This document shows positions 44,525 through 52,995 of a stretch of DNA of 56,928 bases, in pieces. Position numbers and translations under genes: made by a program. The notes below the pieces were generated by a model, which was not told the origin of the DNA, did no database searches, and saw only the letters and a program-made list of their open reading frames with translations. Position 1 is the stretch's first letter, and each line of letters begins with the position of its first letter. Source of the DNA: Nitrospira sp. (GTDB lineage Bacteria > Nitrospirota > Nitrospiria > Nitrospirales > Nitrospiraceae); the NCBI GenBank assembly GCA_019636945.1, contig JAHBWO010000008.1, forward strand, positions 1 through 56,928, given 5' to 3'.

Positions 44525-45922
44525 TTAGTCGGCCCCTGATCCTGATGCGTATTGGGCGGTGCGACGTGCCGATTCGACCAGCGCCGCTGCGCATGTCGGT
44601 TGGCTCCCAAAATGCAGATGCGTATAGAGCCCCAACGTATTAGAGGTAAGCATGCCATCGCACCCCTTCGACTCACCTTGCGCATCGGTCAACATGCACG
44701 CATAAGCCATTGGGCCTTTTGGTGCAATCGTCGAATAATGAAACTCATGCCCCCGCGCAGTGAGTCCAGTTGGCCCGATGACACAAGACCGGGTCACCTC
44801 AAGCGCGCGATACCCCAAGGTCATCTTCGCATGCTGCATGGTCGAATCAGCCGGAAAGAGCCCCACCATTTCATGCAAACGGCCGTCACAATCTCTCAGG
44901 CCCTCTGTGAGATACATCATGCCCCCGCATTCCGCATAAATCGTCCCACCTTGCGCGCCGAACTGTTTGATCGCCGACTTCATGGGCCTGTTGGCCGCTA
45001 AGGCTGGACCGTGCAATTCGGGATACCCTCCGCCCAGATAAAGCATGCCGAGATCATCGGGAAGCTTAGCATCATGCAGTGGAGAAAATACAACTAGTTC
45101 GCCTCCTCCTGCTTCGAGCAATTCCAAATTATCCGCATAGTAAAAGCAAAAGGCCTGGTCCTGTGCCACGCCAATACGAACGGTCTTGGGTCGACGATGC
45201 AGGAGAGGACTTGCAGCTTCCGCCAAGGGAACGCATGAGTGTGCAAGAGCTTCGATCCGATCGAGATCGACAGTCTCCAAGGCAGCTTTCGCCAACCGAT
45301 GATAAAGACTCCGATCCGGTTGTTCATGACCCATGGTGAGGCCAAGGTGCCGATCGGTGATGATCAACTCGGGATCAGAACACAGATACCCAAGCACTAT
45401 GACATCCGTCGCATTCTCCACCGCGGTTTTGAGCAACTTGTAATGGCCTTCACTGTTGACCCTGTTAAACATCACGCCTGCCACATGTACGGCAGGATCA
45501 AAGCGCGCATACCCTGCCACCATCGCTGCGGCAGAACGAGCCAAGGCACTGCCGTCGATGACCAGAATAACCGGAGCATCCAATTGTTTGGCCAGTTCCG
45601 CGGTACTCCCACTCTCGCTGAGAGGAGCGCTACTGTCGAAGAGCCCCATCATTCCTTCGATCACGGAGAGGTCAGCATCCTCCGCAGCACGCGTAAAGAT
45701 CCCCAGGTTGCCCTGTGCTCCCAACATCCACCCATCAAGATTCCTCGACTGCCTTCCCGTCGCCGCCCGATGATGACTGGGATCGATAAAGTCCGGCCCC
45801 GCCTTGAACGGCTGAACCTGGCGGCCCCGTTCCCGTAAGGCCGCCAGAATGGCCAGCGCTGCGGTTGTTTTCCCGACACCGCTGTGCGTGCCGGCTATCA
45901 CCAGTCGTGGATACGGTTTCAT
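44525..45922 (-). CDS. cbiA: cobyrinate a,c-diamide synthase
   Basis: A 465-residue CbiA/CobB. The N-terminal ATP domain starts 'RLVIAGTHSGVGKTTAALAILAAL', followed by 'FKAGPDFIDPSHH' and 'VIEGMMGLFDS'. The C-terminal glutaminase contains 'MLYLGGGYPELHG' and the nucleophile in 'TIYAECGGMMYL'. The enzyme amidates the a and c side chains of the corrin ring, the step before adenosylation. Its presence implies that corrin rings at the cobyrinate stage are made or imported, although no ring genes are visible here. It sits 6 bp after btuB. Confidence 0.94.
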   Translation of the reverse strand: MKPYPRLVIAGTHSGVGKTTAALAILAALRERGRQVQPFKAGPDFIDPSHHRAATGRQSRNLDGWMLGAQGNLGIFTRAAEDADLSVIEGMMGLFDSSAPLSESGSTAELAKQLDAPVILVIDGSALARSAAAMVAGYARFDPAVHVAGVMFNRVNSEGHYKLLKTAVENATDVIVLGYLCSDPELIITDRHLGLTMGHEQPDRSLYHRLAKAALETVDLDRIEALAHSCVPLAEAASPLLHRRPKTVRIGVAQDQAFCFYYADNLELLEAGGGELVVFSPLHDAKLPDDLGMLYLGGGYPELHGPALAANRPMKSAIKQFGAQGGTIYAECGGMMYLTEGLRDCDGRLHEMVGLFPADSTMQHAKMTLGYRALEVTRSCVIGPTGLTARGHEFHYSTIAPKGPMAYACMLTDAQGESKGCDGMLTSNTLGLYTHLHFGSQPTCAAALVESARRTAQYASGSGAD

Positions 45923-45928
45923 GCAACC

Positions 45929-47962
45929 CTAGAGCGGTAGGTCGTAATTGATCCGTACACCACCGAAAATGGAACGGATCGGCGTCCCGAAGAACAGTGT
46001 CTCTTCGTATTTCTCGTTGAAGATGTTGTCCAAACGGAGATAGGTTTGCAGGTACTTCGTCACGTCATAGCTCGCCGACAGATTCCAGACGACAAACGAG
46101 GGAGTAGGATTTCCATTCCCAGTATTGCCGAACCGCTCGCCGACATAGCGCCCCTCCAGACTGGCCTGCAACCTTTCTATGGGCTGATACCGGAGTACCG
46201 TCGAAATCTGATGGAGCGGCCATTTCGGAAGACGTGTGTCCGCGCCACCACTGATATCCCGCGTCGCTGCGTAGGTATATTGGATCTGCAGATCCAAGTT
46301 CTTCACCCATGGCCCGTCACGATAGAGTTTCAGCTTTGTGCTGACCTCCACACCTTCCGCTCGAGCCAAGCCGACATTCTGCGCGCAGAACCCAAAAGAC
46401 CCAGGCTCCGTACAGACAGCAGGATCAAAGACCGACAAAATAAGATTGCGGTAGCGGGTCCAAAAATACCCGACGCTGATGCTGCCTCGATCATTTGGCA
46501 ATGCCTGTTCGAGGGCCACATCAAACGCTTGGCTCTTTTCAGGTTTCAAATTGGAGTTACCAAAACCAGGGAAAAACAGCTGATTGATCGTGGGGGCCCG
46601 AAAACCGGTCGAGTAGCTGCCTCTGAACTTTGTGCCGGTCTCCTTGAGCAGATATCCTCCGGTCACTCGATAGGTGGTCGCGCTTCCGAATACGTTGTAC
46701 TCATCCTGTCGGATACCCGCCGTACCAAACACACGATCCCAGAGATTCAACTGTGCCTCTCCAAAGCCAGCATGGCTACTGACAGATTTGTTCTCGAAGA
46801 CGGTGATGCTGGTCAAGAGATCACGATAGTCGCCTCGCTGTTCGCGAAACTGATATCCCGCCGTCAATCTAAGCGGTTTGCCGACTTGGATATTGTGCTG
46901 CCATTCAATTCGATTACTCGTGGTTCCGATTTGAGACCGAAACGGGGATCCAATGGATCCCGTGGCTCCCGTCACAAGACTCCGTTCCACCGTGCCACCG
47001 TCACTCACCAGATTTTCAGTGGCCCGTGACAAGGTCAGTTGTTGCGACCACCAGGCGGTGATCGGTTGCATGTAATTTCCTGCAAACACATATTGGACAC
47101 TTTTGGATCTGGCACCAAACACATCCGCCGGCTCTGACGCGAAGGTCGTCGAATTAAACGTAAAGCCGTCAAAATTCACACTGCCGTCAAGCCAACGAAA
47201 ACTAAACTCCAGCCGTCCGTCCTTCGGCAGGTCCGCACCCAGTCGAACAGATCCTTGCCAGTTGTGGTAGCCATCACGCTCAGCTGCGCCACGTCGGTAG
47301 TTGATCGCTGAAAATCCGGCCGTATCCAAACGGGCGATCGAGCCTGAAAAATCAATCGGTCCTTTCTTGCCGGCCAGACTGCCCCCTTCTCGAATCGTAT
47401 TGAATGATCCATATTCGACAAAACCTGAGACGTTGGGTTTCTCTTGTCCCCGCTTGGTCGTGATGTTGATCACACCACCCATGGCATCCGACCCCCAGAG
47501 CATGCTCTGGCTCCCACGCAAAATTTCGATTCGTTCGATGTTGTCGGACGTGAGATTCGCAAAATTGTAACTGCCCAGGGTGGCACTGTTGACGATCGCC
47601 CCATCAATCAACACGAGTGTCTGCTCAGGCGTTCCCCCGCGCATCCGCACATCAACCGTTGTGCCGAGTCCTCCACTTTGAAAGACCGCAAGACCCGATG
47701 ACCAGCGAAGCGCTTCGGCGACTGTTCTGATTTTCCGTTGTTGCATCTCCTCGCCGGTGATGACCTCAACGGCACTGGTGACTTGTTTGGCCGGAATTGG
47801 GGTCTTCGTCGCACTCACCACGACATCAGGAGCCTCGACGGTCTCCTGTTGATCGGCCATGGCGATGTCCTGAGCGAATGCAGCGGGGTGCAGAAAGTAG
47901 AGAAAGGCGATAAGGAAACAACAGGCAACAACAAACCGGGGACACCGATACACACGATGCAT
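45929..47962 (-). CDS. btuB: TonB-dependent outer-membrane receptor for cobalamin (BtuB-like)
   Basis: A 677-residue receptor from the ATG at 47962 (MHRVYRCPRFVVAC). A signal peptide (about 1-30, cleaved near AFAQD) is followed by a plug domain: 'PDVVVSATKTPIPAKQVTSAVEVITGEEMQQRKIRTVAEALRW', then 'VDVRMRGGTPEQTLVLIDG' and 'GSQSMLWGSDAMGGVINITTKRG'. The remainder is a 22-strand beta barrel ending in an aromatic C-terminus region ('GGVRINYDLPL'). Cobalamin as substrate is assigned from the upstream riboswitch and the downstream cbiA-cobQ genes. Translation is probably regulated by the hairpin at 47968-47987. Confidence 0.93.
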   Translation of the reverse strand: MHRVYRCPRFVVACCFLIAFLYFLHPAAFAQDIAMADQQETVEAPDVVVSATKTPIPAKQVTSAVEVITGEEMQQRKIRTVAEALRWSSGLAVFQSGGLGTTVDVRMRGGTPEQTLVLIDGAIVNSATLGSYNFANLTSDNIERIEILRGSQSMLWGSDAMGGVINITTKRGQEKPNVSGFVEYGSFNTIREGGSLAGKKGPIDFSGSIARLDTAGFSAINYRRGAAERDGYHNWQGSVRLGADLPKDGRLEFSFRWLDGSVNFDGFTFNSTTFASEPADVFGARSKSVQYVFAGNYMQPITAWWSQQLTLSRATENLVSDGGTVERSLVTGATGSIGSPFRSQIGTTSNRIEWQHNIQVGKPLRLTAGYQFREQRGDYRDLLTSITVFENKSVSSHAGFGEAQLNLWDRVFGTAGIRQDEYNVFGSATTYRVTGGYLLKETGTKFRGSYSTGFRAPTINQLFFPGFGNSNLKPEKSQAFDVALEQALPNDRGSISVGYFWTRYRNLILSVFDPAVCTEPGSFGFCAQNVGLARAEGVEVSTKLKLYRDGPWVKNLDLQIQYTYAATRDISGGADTRLPKWPLHQISTVLRYQPIERLQASLEGRYVGERFGNTGNGNPTPSFVVWNLSASYDVTKYLQTYLRLDNIFNEKYEETLFFGTPIRSIFGGVRINYDLPL

Positions 47963-47967
47963 GAAAA

Positions 47968-47987
47968 CCTCCCTTTGACTCGAAGGG
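47968..47987 (-). promoter_or_regulatory. hairpin covering the btuB Shine-Dalgarno sequence
   Basis: On the transcript, CCCTT (47987-47983) can pair with AAGGG (47975-47971) inside the ribosome-binding site AAAGGGAGG, six bases before the btuB ATG. It lies between the riboswitch and the start codon and suggests control of translation initiation by ligand. Confidence 0.5.
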
Positions 47988-48008
47988 TGTGAATGTTTCC
48001 CGTCCGTT

Positions 48009-48240
48009 GGGTCTCCTGACTTGCGGCTCGTCGTTTCCCTGCGCCTTCCCATCCTTTGCGTGAAACGTAAAACGTCATTCGTGAAGCGACTGCAAGAAAC
48101 CCCTTCCGCTTCACGAGAGACACTTCACGACCCACGCCCTAAGACAGTGGCATTATGCAGAGTCACTCCCCGCTTACAGTGGCGGCACCGTGATGGACTT
48201 GCACCATCTTCCCCGGCACTGACGGTCTATCTCGTTGTGA
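48009..48240 (-). promoter_or_regulatory. cobalamin riboswitch upstream of btuB
   Basis: Read on the minus strand, this leader contains the conserved blocks of the AdoCbl riboswitch: GGGGAAGATGGTGCAAGTCC, then GCCGCCACTGTAAGCGGGGA, then ATGCCACTG, and, after a variable arm (CGTGAAGCG/CGCTTCACG stem), GGGAAGGCGCAGGGAA and the B12 box-like GCCGCAAGTCAGGAGACC. It controls the btuB-cbiA-...-cobQ operon. No strong promoter was seen upstream, so transcription could begin within 48241-48348 or read through from the nitrilase gene. Confidence 0.93.
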
Positions 48241-48348
48241 GTTCTTTCCTCCTTCCTCTCGGCATCCACCAGTATGGAACAGAAAAAAGGGATGCACCTT
48301 CCCCTGCTGAGTACGAGTACTCACGTACGACATCATCGATCTTCCGAG

Positions 48349-49119
48349 CTAGCTTCGCATATAGTCTGCCCGAAATTGAGTTGTGCTTGGTACCATATTG
48401 GAGAAGTCCCAGTCAAACGTGAGGACTGCCGATCGGTCCGACGTATGAGACAGCAGCCGGTCACCATTCTTTGCGACTAAGCTCGGCGCCCTCCAAAAAT
48501 CGAGTGTCTGCTCCGCACCCGTTCGATTGCAGACGATCACGGGTAGTCCCGTTTCCTGGCTCCGCTGCTCCCATTCCCCATTGGGGCCATGAATGCCTGG
48601 TCCCCATGACGCGGGCGACACCAACATCTCTGCCCCTTCGAACTTCAGCGCTCGAGCGATATTCGATGTATAGGCATCGCTGCAAATCAGCACACCGACC
48701 TTGACCCCGTCACACTCGATCGGAGCGACACGATCACCCGGGGTCGACCATGACAGTGAGTCACTCACCACATTGAGCTTGCGGTGTTGCCCCACAATCT
48801 CGCCCGTCGGACCGATGATAAACACGGAGTTGTAGAACCGCCTGCCCTCTCGCTCGGGACAGCCAAGAAAGACCGTTCGTTTCAACGTCTTGACCAGGCT
48901 GCAGACCTGTTGCATCCACGGATCGGGTTGCGGCTGGATCCAATCAAAGCCAACGATATGGGCAAACTGCAGTCCGCACACAGCAAGCTCCGGCGTCACG
49001 ATCCATTGAGCATTGATTGCTGCGGCATGTTTGATGGCCTCCACAATCACATACCGGTTCCGATCAATAGCCCCGGGAACCGTCTCAAGATGAAGCAGCG
49101 CGATCTTGCCCCGCGTCAT
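48349..49119 (-). CDS. carbon-nitrogen hydrolase (nitrilase superfamily)
   Basis: A 256-residue amidase-type enzyme. The catalytic triad is visible: Glu in 'VTPELAVCGLQF' (about residue 42), Lys in 'VGQHRKLNVV' and Cys in 'GVLICSDAYTSNIARAL'. It cleaves a non-peptide C-N bond of unknown substrate. The gene starts 1 bp after btuD and is thus part of the cobalamin-controlled transport operon. An amidase inside a corrinoid uptake operon might act on corrinoid side chains or on a breakdown product; this is speculation. The general enzyme class is secure. Confidence 0.88.
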   Translation of the reverse strand: MTRGKIALLHLETVPGAIDRNRYVIVEAIKHAAAINAQWIVTPELAVCGLQFAHIVGFDWIQPQPDPWMQQVCSLVKTLKRTVFLGCPEREGRRFYNSVFIIGPTGEIVGQHRKLNVVSDSLSWSTPGDRVAPIECDGVKVGVLICSDAYTSNIARALKFEGAEMLVSPASWGPGIHGPNGEWEQRSQETGLPVIVCNRTGAEQTLDFWRAPSLVAKNGDRLLSHTSDRSAVLTFDWDFSNMVPSTTQFRADYMRS

Positions 49120-49120
49120 G

Positions 49121-50023
49121 TCACTTGTTCCCAGTGGATTGCCGACCGGGCAATGTCACTCGAGGTACGCCTGAGGTCGGATGTCGATCGATGAGGACCT
49201 GACACCGATAGACTTGCTCTAACACCAGAGGATCGATGACGTCATCGGGAGTTCCGAGCCGAACCACTTGTCCCTCAGCAAGCAACAGCAGGCGGTCGCA
49301 ATATTGGCTGACGAGATTCAAATCATGTGAGATCAGAACCACCGTCAAGCCACGCTCATCATTCAATCGACATAGCACCGATCCGATCTCAACCTGATGT
49401 TGCAGATCGAGAAACGCAGTCGGCTCATCAAGCAACAAGACGTTCGGTGTCTGAGCCAGGGCTCGCGCAATCATCGTCCGTTGCCGTTCCCCACCGGAAA
49501 GGTCCGTTACCGCCCGCTGGGCCAAGTGGGCAACGTCCATCGTCCTCATGGCATCCTCGGCAATGGCCATATCCTCCCCGGTTTCCCATCCAAAGCCACT
49601 TCCCCATCGGTTGCGAGGACGATGAGGAAATCGTCCCATTAAAACCGTTTCCGCAACCGAAAAGAGGAAAAGCTGCGGTGTGTCTTGTGGCACCACTCCA
49701 ACGATACGAGCAATCTCATCTTGCCCCATTGCTGTCAGGTCTCGTCCGAATAAAGTGATACCGCCCTGCTGCGGACTGGCAAGCCGAGCCAAGAGTTTCA
49801 ACAGGGAGGTCTTTCCTGACCCATTGGGCCCCACGATGCCCAGCACTTCCCCCTGGGCAACCTGAAAAGATACGTCATCAAGGATCCATGGGCTGCTTGA
49901 GGATTCCGTCGACTGATATCGAAACCGAAGGGAATGCACCTCATAGGCGTCGCATGGTCGGACCAAGCCACTCACACAAGGCTCGTTGCCTCCACCAGGT
50001 TGACTCTCCTGAACCCCTCTCAT
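49121..50023 (-). CDS. btuD: ABC transporter ATP-binding protein, corrinoid/siderophore type (BtuD-like)
   Basis: A 300-residue FecE/BtuD-like ATPase. Walker A is 'GIVGPNGSGKTSLLKLLARL', the signature motif 'DLSGGERQRTMIARALAQ', Walker B 'VLLLDEPTAFLD' and the switch His in 'VLISHDLNLVSQYCD'. It pairs with the permease immediately upstream (4-bp overlap). Specificity for corrinoids follows from the riboswitch and the neighbouring pathway. Confidence 0.92.
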   Translation of the reverse strand: MRGVQESQPGGGNEPCVSGLVRPCDAYEVHSLRFRYQSTESSSSPWILDDVSFQVAQGEVLGIVGPNGSGKTSLLKLLARLASPQQGGITLFGRDLTAMGQDEIARIVGVVPQDTPQLFLFSVAETVLMGRFPHRPRNRWGSGFGWETGEDMAIAEDAMRTMDVAHLAQRAVTDLSGGERQRTMIARALAQTPNVLLLDEPTAFLDLQHQVEIGSVLCRLNDERGLTVVLISHDLNLVSQYCDRLLLLAEGQVVRLGTPDDVIDPLVLEQVYRCQVLIDRHPTSGVPRVTLPGRQSTGNK

Positions 50024-51168
50024 GCCAACCGATCCTTTCGCCAGAGCAGGAGATAGACAAAGAATGGCCCGCCCGCCAAAGCGGTGATGATCCCGACCGG
50101 AACTTCTGTCGGTGCAATCAACGTCCGCGCTATCGTATCTGCCCCCATGAGAAAGGTGCCTCCGACTAATGCTGAGGCAGGTAAGAGCAGTCGATGGTCC
50201 GCGCCGATGGCCAGGCGCACGGCATGGGGCACGACCATTCCGATAAATCCGATCATGCCACTGACGGACACTACGGCACCGGTAACCAATGCCGTCAAGA
50301 TGAAGATGGAGCGCTTTGCCCGTTCTGTATCAACACCAAGCGAGCGAGCCGCATCTTCGCCTAATGCCAGGATATTCAAGGCACGCACCTGTCTGAAGAG
50401 GAGGATGAGACTGATCGAAAGATAGACGAGCACCCCAACGAGCCCACTATACGTAGGAGAGGTAAGTGTTCCCATCAGCCAGGCCATCATCCCATATGAA
50501 CGATTTGGATCCAGGATCGACGTAATAAACATGATCAAGGCGGAGAAGATGGCGTTCAAAATTACCCCGGTCAACAACAGGCTATGAATGGGCAAGCGTT
50601 CTGAGTTGGTCGCCATTCGATAGACAATCACCAACGCGACGATCCCACCAGCAAAGCCGCACGCCGGCAACGCCGCTTCCGCTAAGAATGTCGTCCCCGC
50701 TCCACATAAGACACCCACTGCTGCTCCGAGCGCCGCTCCGCTGGAGACGCCAAGCACATAGGGATCCGCTAAGGGGTTTCGCAACAAGGCCTGTAAGACA
50801 ACACCCACCGATGCTAACGAGCAACCGACCAAAAATCCCAGCAACACCCGCGGAAGTCTAATCTGGAGCAAGATCGTCCGTGTGATATCTGCCGAACCGC
50901 CATCCGCTTCAGCCTGATCAACGGTTATGGCGCCCATCAACACGCGGAGCATCTCTCCATAGGCAATCGGTTGAGCTCCGAAGTGAAGACACACGAGACT
51001 TACCATAACCGCCGTCAAACTCAATAACCCAAGTATCAGGATCAAGCGTGAACGGGTCAGGATGGCTCCTTGCACAACGTTGCCGTGCGCAGGGGGCGCA
51101 GAGCCGTGTTTATGAGACAACCGATCGGCACAGGAACGGGGAGACCCTGTGGCTGACAGCAGTTTCAC
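50020..51168 (-). CDS. btuC: ABC transporter permease, FecCD family (BtuC-like)
   Basis: A permease of 382 residues from the GTG at 51168, 8 bp after the btuF stop. The open frame extends further upstream into btuF and is unlikely to be used there. After a cytosolic N-terminus of about 38 residues, some ten helices follow ('SRLILILGLLSLTAVMVSLVCLHFGAQPIAYGEML'). FecCD motifs are 'RLPRVLLGFLVGCSLASVGVVLQALLRNPLADPYVLGVSSGAALGA' and 'GMIGFIGMVVPHAVRLAIGADHR'. Together with BtuD and BtuF it carries corrinoid across the inner membrane. Confidence 0.9.
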   Translation of the reverse strand: MKLLSATGSPRSCADRLSHKHGSAPPAHGNVVQGAILTRSRLILILGLLSLTAVMVSLVCLHFGAQPIAYGEMLRVLMGAITVDQAEADGGSADITRTILLQIRLPRVLLGFLVGCSLASVGVVLQALLRNPLADPYVLGVSSGAALGAAVGVLCGAGTTFLAEAALPACGFAGGIVALVIVYRMATNSERLPIHSLLLTGVILNAIFSALIMFITSILDPNRSYGMMAWLMGTLTSPTYSGLVGVLVYLSISLILLFRQVRALNILALGEDAARSLGVDTERAKRSIFILTALVTGAVVSVSGMIGFIGMVVPHAVRLAIGADHRLLLPASALVGGTFLMGADTIARTLIAPTEVPVGIITALAGGPFFVYLLLWRKDRLA

Positions 51169-51175
51169 AAGGGCC

Positions 51176-52192
51176 TCATGGCTGAAGCGCAGGGACACTG
51201 GGGCCGAAGAGTTCCGGATGAATCGCCCGGACGAGCTGCTCCAACCCTTCAATGACACGAGGCCCAGGACGATTCAGGAGATTCGACGAGACTTCATGAA
51301 ATCGCTGCCGTTTGACCGCCGAAAGTGAGTCCCAACGCCGCCATTGCTGCTGCTCGCTTCGCGGTACCGTTTCCACCTCGCCGCTTGGGAAAATCAACAC
51401 CTCCGGATCTTCCTTGAGCACGGTCTCCATACTCAGTCGAGGATAGGCAACGCCCGCCTGAGCGGCGACGTTGACTCCTCCTGCCAGGCCGATCATCTGA
51501 TGGATAAAACTTCCCGGCCCGACGCTGATCAACGGCTGGCTGTTCAACACATACAGGACTCGCTTCGCAGGGAGCGTCTCCACTTTGAGTTTGAGCTCAG
51601 TCATACGCTGACGGATACGTTGTGTGACGTCGTTCGCGGCTGAGGTTTTCTCGAACATTTCCCCCAGTGTATGCATCTGAAGCGGGATGTCCTCCAACGT
51701 CTTGGCATCGAGGACAAAAACGGGGATTTTAAGCTGCTCCAGTTTCAACTGGAGATCGGGGCGGAGAAAGTCTTTGGGGGCGAGCACCATATCCGGTTGC
51801 AAGCCGATGATCGTTTCTATGTTAGGATTAGCATAGCCGACTTTGGCTTTGGATTTAGCACCAGCAGGGTAATCACAAAACTCTGTGACTCCGACGATCT
51901 GCTCACCCAAGCCCAGTGCAAACAACATCTCGGTGATACTCGGCGCCAACGAGACCACGCGAGCCGGCGGCTTCGCCAGATAGAGACGTCGCCCGGCATC
52001 ATCGACAAAAGCCCGAGACGAGACATGGGCCATGAACGGCATGCCGGTGAGAATTCCTTGTGGCCGTCGCTTCATGATTGAAACTTTGGAACCATAAGCC
52101 GATGCCATACTCACATCAAGCAACAGCAGGCAGACCCAGAGTCCGATGACCCACTGACGCCCGCGATCGCGTCCAAACGGAGTTCCACGCAA
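51176..52192 (-). CDS. btuF: periplasmic cobalamin/corrinoid-binding protein (BtuF-like)
   Basis: A substrate-binding protein of the PeripBP-2 type: 'PARVVSLAPSITEMLFALGLGEQIVGVTEFCDYPAGAKSKAKVGYANPNIETIIGLQPDMVLA' is its N-lobe and 'RVLYVLNSQPLISVGPGSFIHQMIGLAGGVNVA' its hinge and C-lobe. I place the start at a TTG (52192), since this gives a standard signal peptide (RDRGRQ-WVIGLWVCLLLLDVSM-ASA). The open frame continues 53 codons upstream but crosses a strong terminator-like hairpin (52291-52326) that should precede the gene. A start further down is also possible. Confidence 0.85.
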   Translation of the reverse strand: MRGTPFGRDRGRQWVIGLWVCLLLLDVSMASAYGSKVSIMKRRPQGILTGMPFMAHVSSRAFVDDAGRRLYLAKPPARVVSLAPSITEMLFALGLGEQIVGVTEFCDYPAGAKSKAKVGYANPNIETIIGLQPDMVLAPKDFLRPDLQLKLEQLKIPVFVLDAKTLEDIPLQMHTLGEMFEKTSAANDVTQRIRQRMTELKLKVETLPAKRVLYVLNSQPLISVGPGSFIHQMIGLAGGVNVAAQAGVAYPRLSMETVLKEDPEVLIFPSGEVETVPRSEQQQWRRWDSLSAVKRQRFHEVSSNLLNRPGPRVIEGLEQLVRAIHPELFGPSVPALQP

Positions 52193-52290
52193 GGCCGCAG
52201 CAAGTGAACAGCCGAGACGTACAGATACCCCTACAGTGCAGGCCGCCAATGATGCGAGAACACCGCAGGATACCCGTTTCAACGCGATAG

Positions 52291-52326
52291 CAATAAAAAT
52301 CCCCAAGGCCTGACCAGACCTTGAGG
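52291..52326 (-). terminator. rho-independent terminator between riboswitch and btuF
   Basis: On the transcript, CCTCAAGG (52326-52319) pairs with CCTTGGGG (52308-52301) around a 10-nt loop, 8 bp with one G-U. ATTTTTATT follows at once. Located about 65-100 nt after the riboswitch core and before btuF, it fits a ligand-controlled attenuator of the btuFCD-nitrilase operon. Confidence 0.75.
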
Positions 52327-52389
52327 ATTGCCCCCGCTTCTTCATCCTCACCCGTTCCCCAGTCTCGAGGGAACAACGGTCATATCTTC

Positions 52390-52605
52390 GAGCAGGTCTT
52401 CTGGCTCATGGTTCCCCCTACTCCCCGTACCTTCCCATCTAACTCGTGAGGTGTCATTCGTCGTTCGTGAAGCGCGAGGAGGAAACTCCTACGAAATACG
52501 CGTCACGAGATACGTTTCACGCACAAGACAGTGGCATCACCGGGTTTCGTCCCCATTCACAGCGGCGGGACCGCGAGGGCTTCAACCCTCTTCCCTTGCT
52601 CGAAC
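52390..52605 (-). promoter_or_regulatory. cobalamin riboswitch upstream of btuFCD
   Basis: The minus-strand leader has the AdoCbl riboswitch blocks AAGGGAAGAGGGTTGAAGCC, CCGCCGCTGTGAATGGGGAC, GATGCCACTG and, after a variable arm containing TTTCGTAGGAG/CTCCT-type pairing, GATGGGAAGG and the B12 box-like GAGCCAGAAGACCTGC. It is more diverged from the btuB riboswitch in the core than in the outer stem but shares the same overall plan. It controls the transport operon, apparently through the terminator 52291-52326. Confidence 0.92.
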
Positions 52606-52620
52606 ATTCCTAGGCAGAGC

Positions 52621-52650
52621 ACAATAGGAGAGGGGTAGAGAAGTTGTCAA
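52621..52650 (-). promoter_or_regulatory. sigma-70 promoter of the btuF riboswitch transcript
   Basis: On the minus strand, TTGACA (52650-52645) and TATTGT (52626-52621) lie 18 bp apart. The -35 is perfect and the -10 good. The start site would fall at about 52614, just ahead of the riboswitch. Confidence 0.7.
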
Positions 52651-52704
52651 GATCGACTAGATTACTCCTCCACCACCCGTTGTATCATGAGAAGAATCAG
52701 ATGC

Positions 52705-52734
52705 TTGTGAGCGTATATCCGGCTATGGTAGTAT
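52705..52734 (+). promoter_or_regulatory. candidate promoter of rpmB
   Basis: TTGTGA (52705-52710) and TAGTAT (52729-52734) with 18 bp between them, 45 bp upstream of the rpmB start. Moderately good match to sigma-70 elements. Confidence 0.4.
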
Positions 52735-52779
52735 CCGGTAGTTCAACTGGATTTCACATCAGCGAGAAGGAGTACGATC

Positions 52780-52971
52780 GTGGCATTTATGTGTGAAGTG
52801 TGCCTCAAGAAGCCGGTCTCCGGAAACAATGTCAGCCATGCAAACAATAAGACCCGGCGCGTGTTCAATCCCAACATTCAAACCGTGCGAGCCGTCGTCG
52901 GCAAGAGCCACAAGCGGATCCGCGTCTGCACTCGCTGCCTGCGTTCCGGGTTGGTCAAGAAAGCCGTCTAG
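52780..52971 (+). CDS. rpmB: 50S ribosomal protein L28
   Basis: A 63-residue L28 starting at a GTG with GAAGGAG upstream. '[36 protein letters not shown]...[18 protein letters not shown]' is the whole conserved protein. Both CxxC pairs (CEVC, CTRC) are kept, so this is the zinc-binding (C+) form. Some starting methionine variants are possible (MAFMCEVC); MAF... is kept because of the ribosome-binding site. Confidence 0.96.
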   Translation: MAFMCEVCLKKPVSGNNVSHANNKTRRVFNPNIQTVRAVVGKSHKRIRVCTRCLRSGLVKKAV

Positions 52972-52995
52972 TCTTTCCTCACGGTTCACGCAACG

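Noticed and set aside
52193..52351. N-terminal 53 codons of the longest btuF frame
   Set aside because: They span an intrinsic terminator that belongs to the riboswitch leader, and the signal peptide follows later; the start was moved to 52192.
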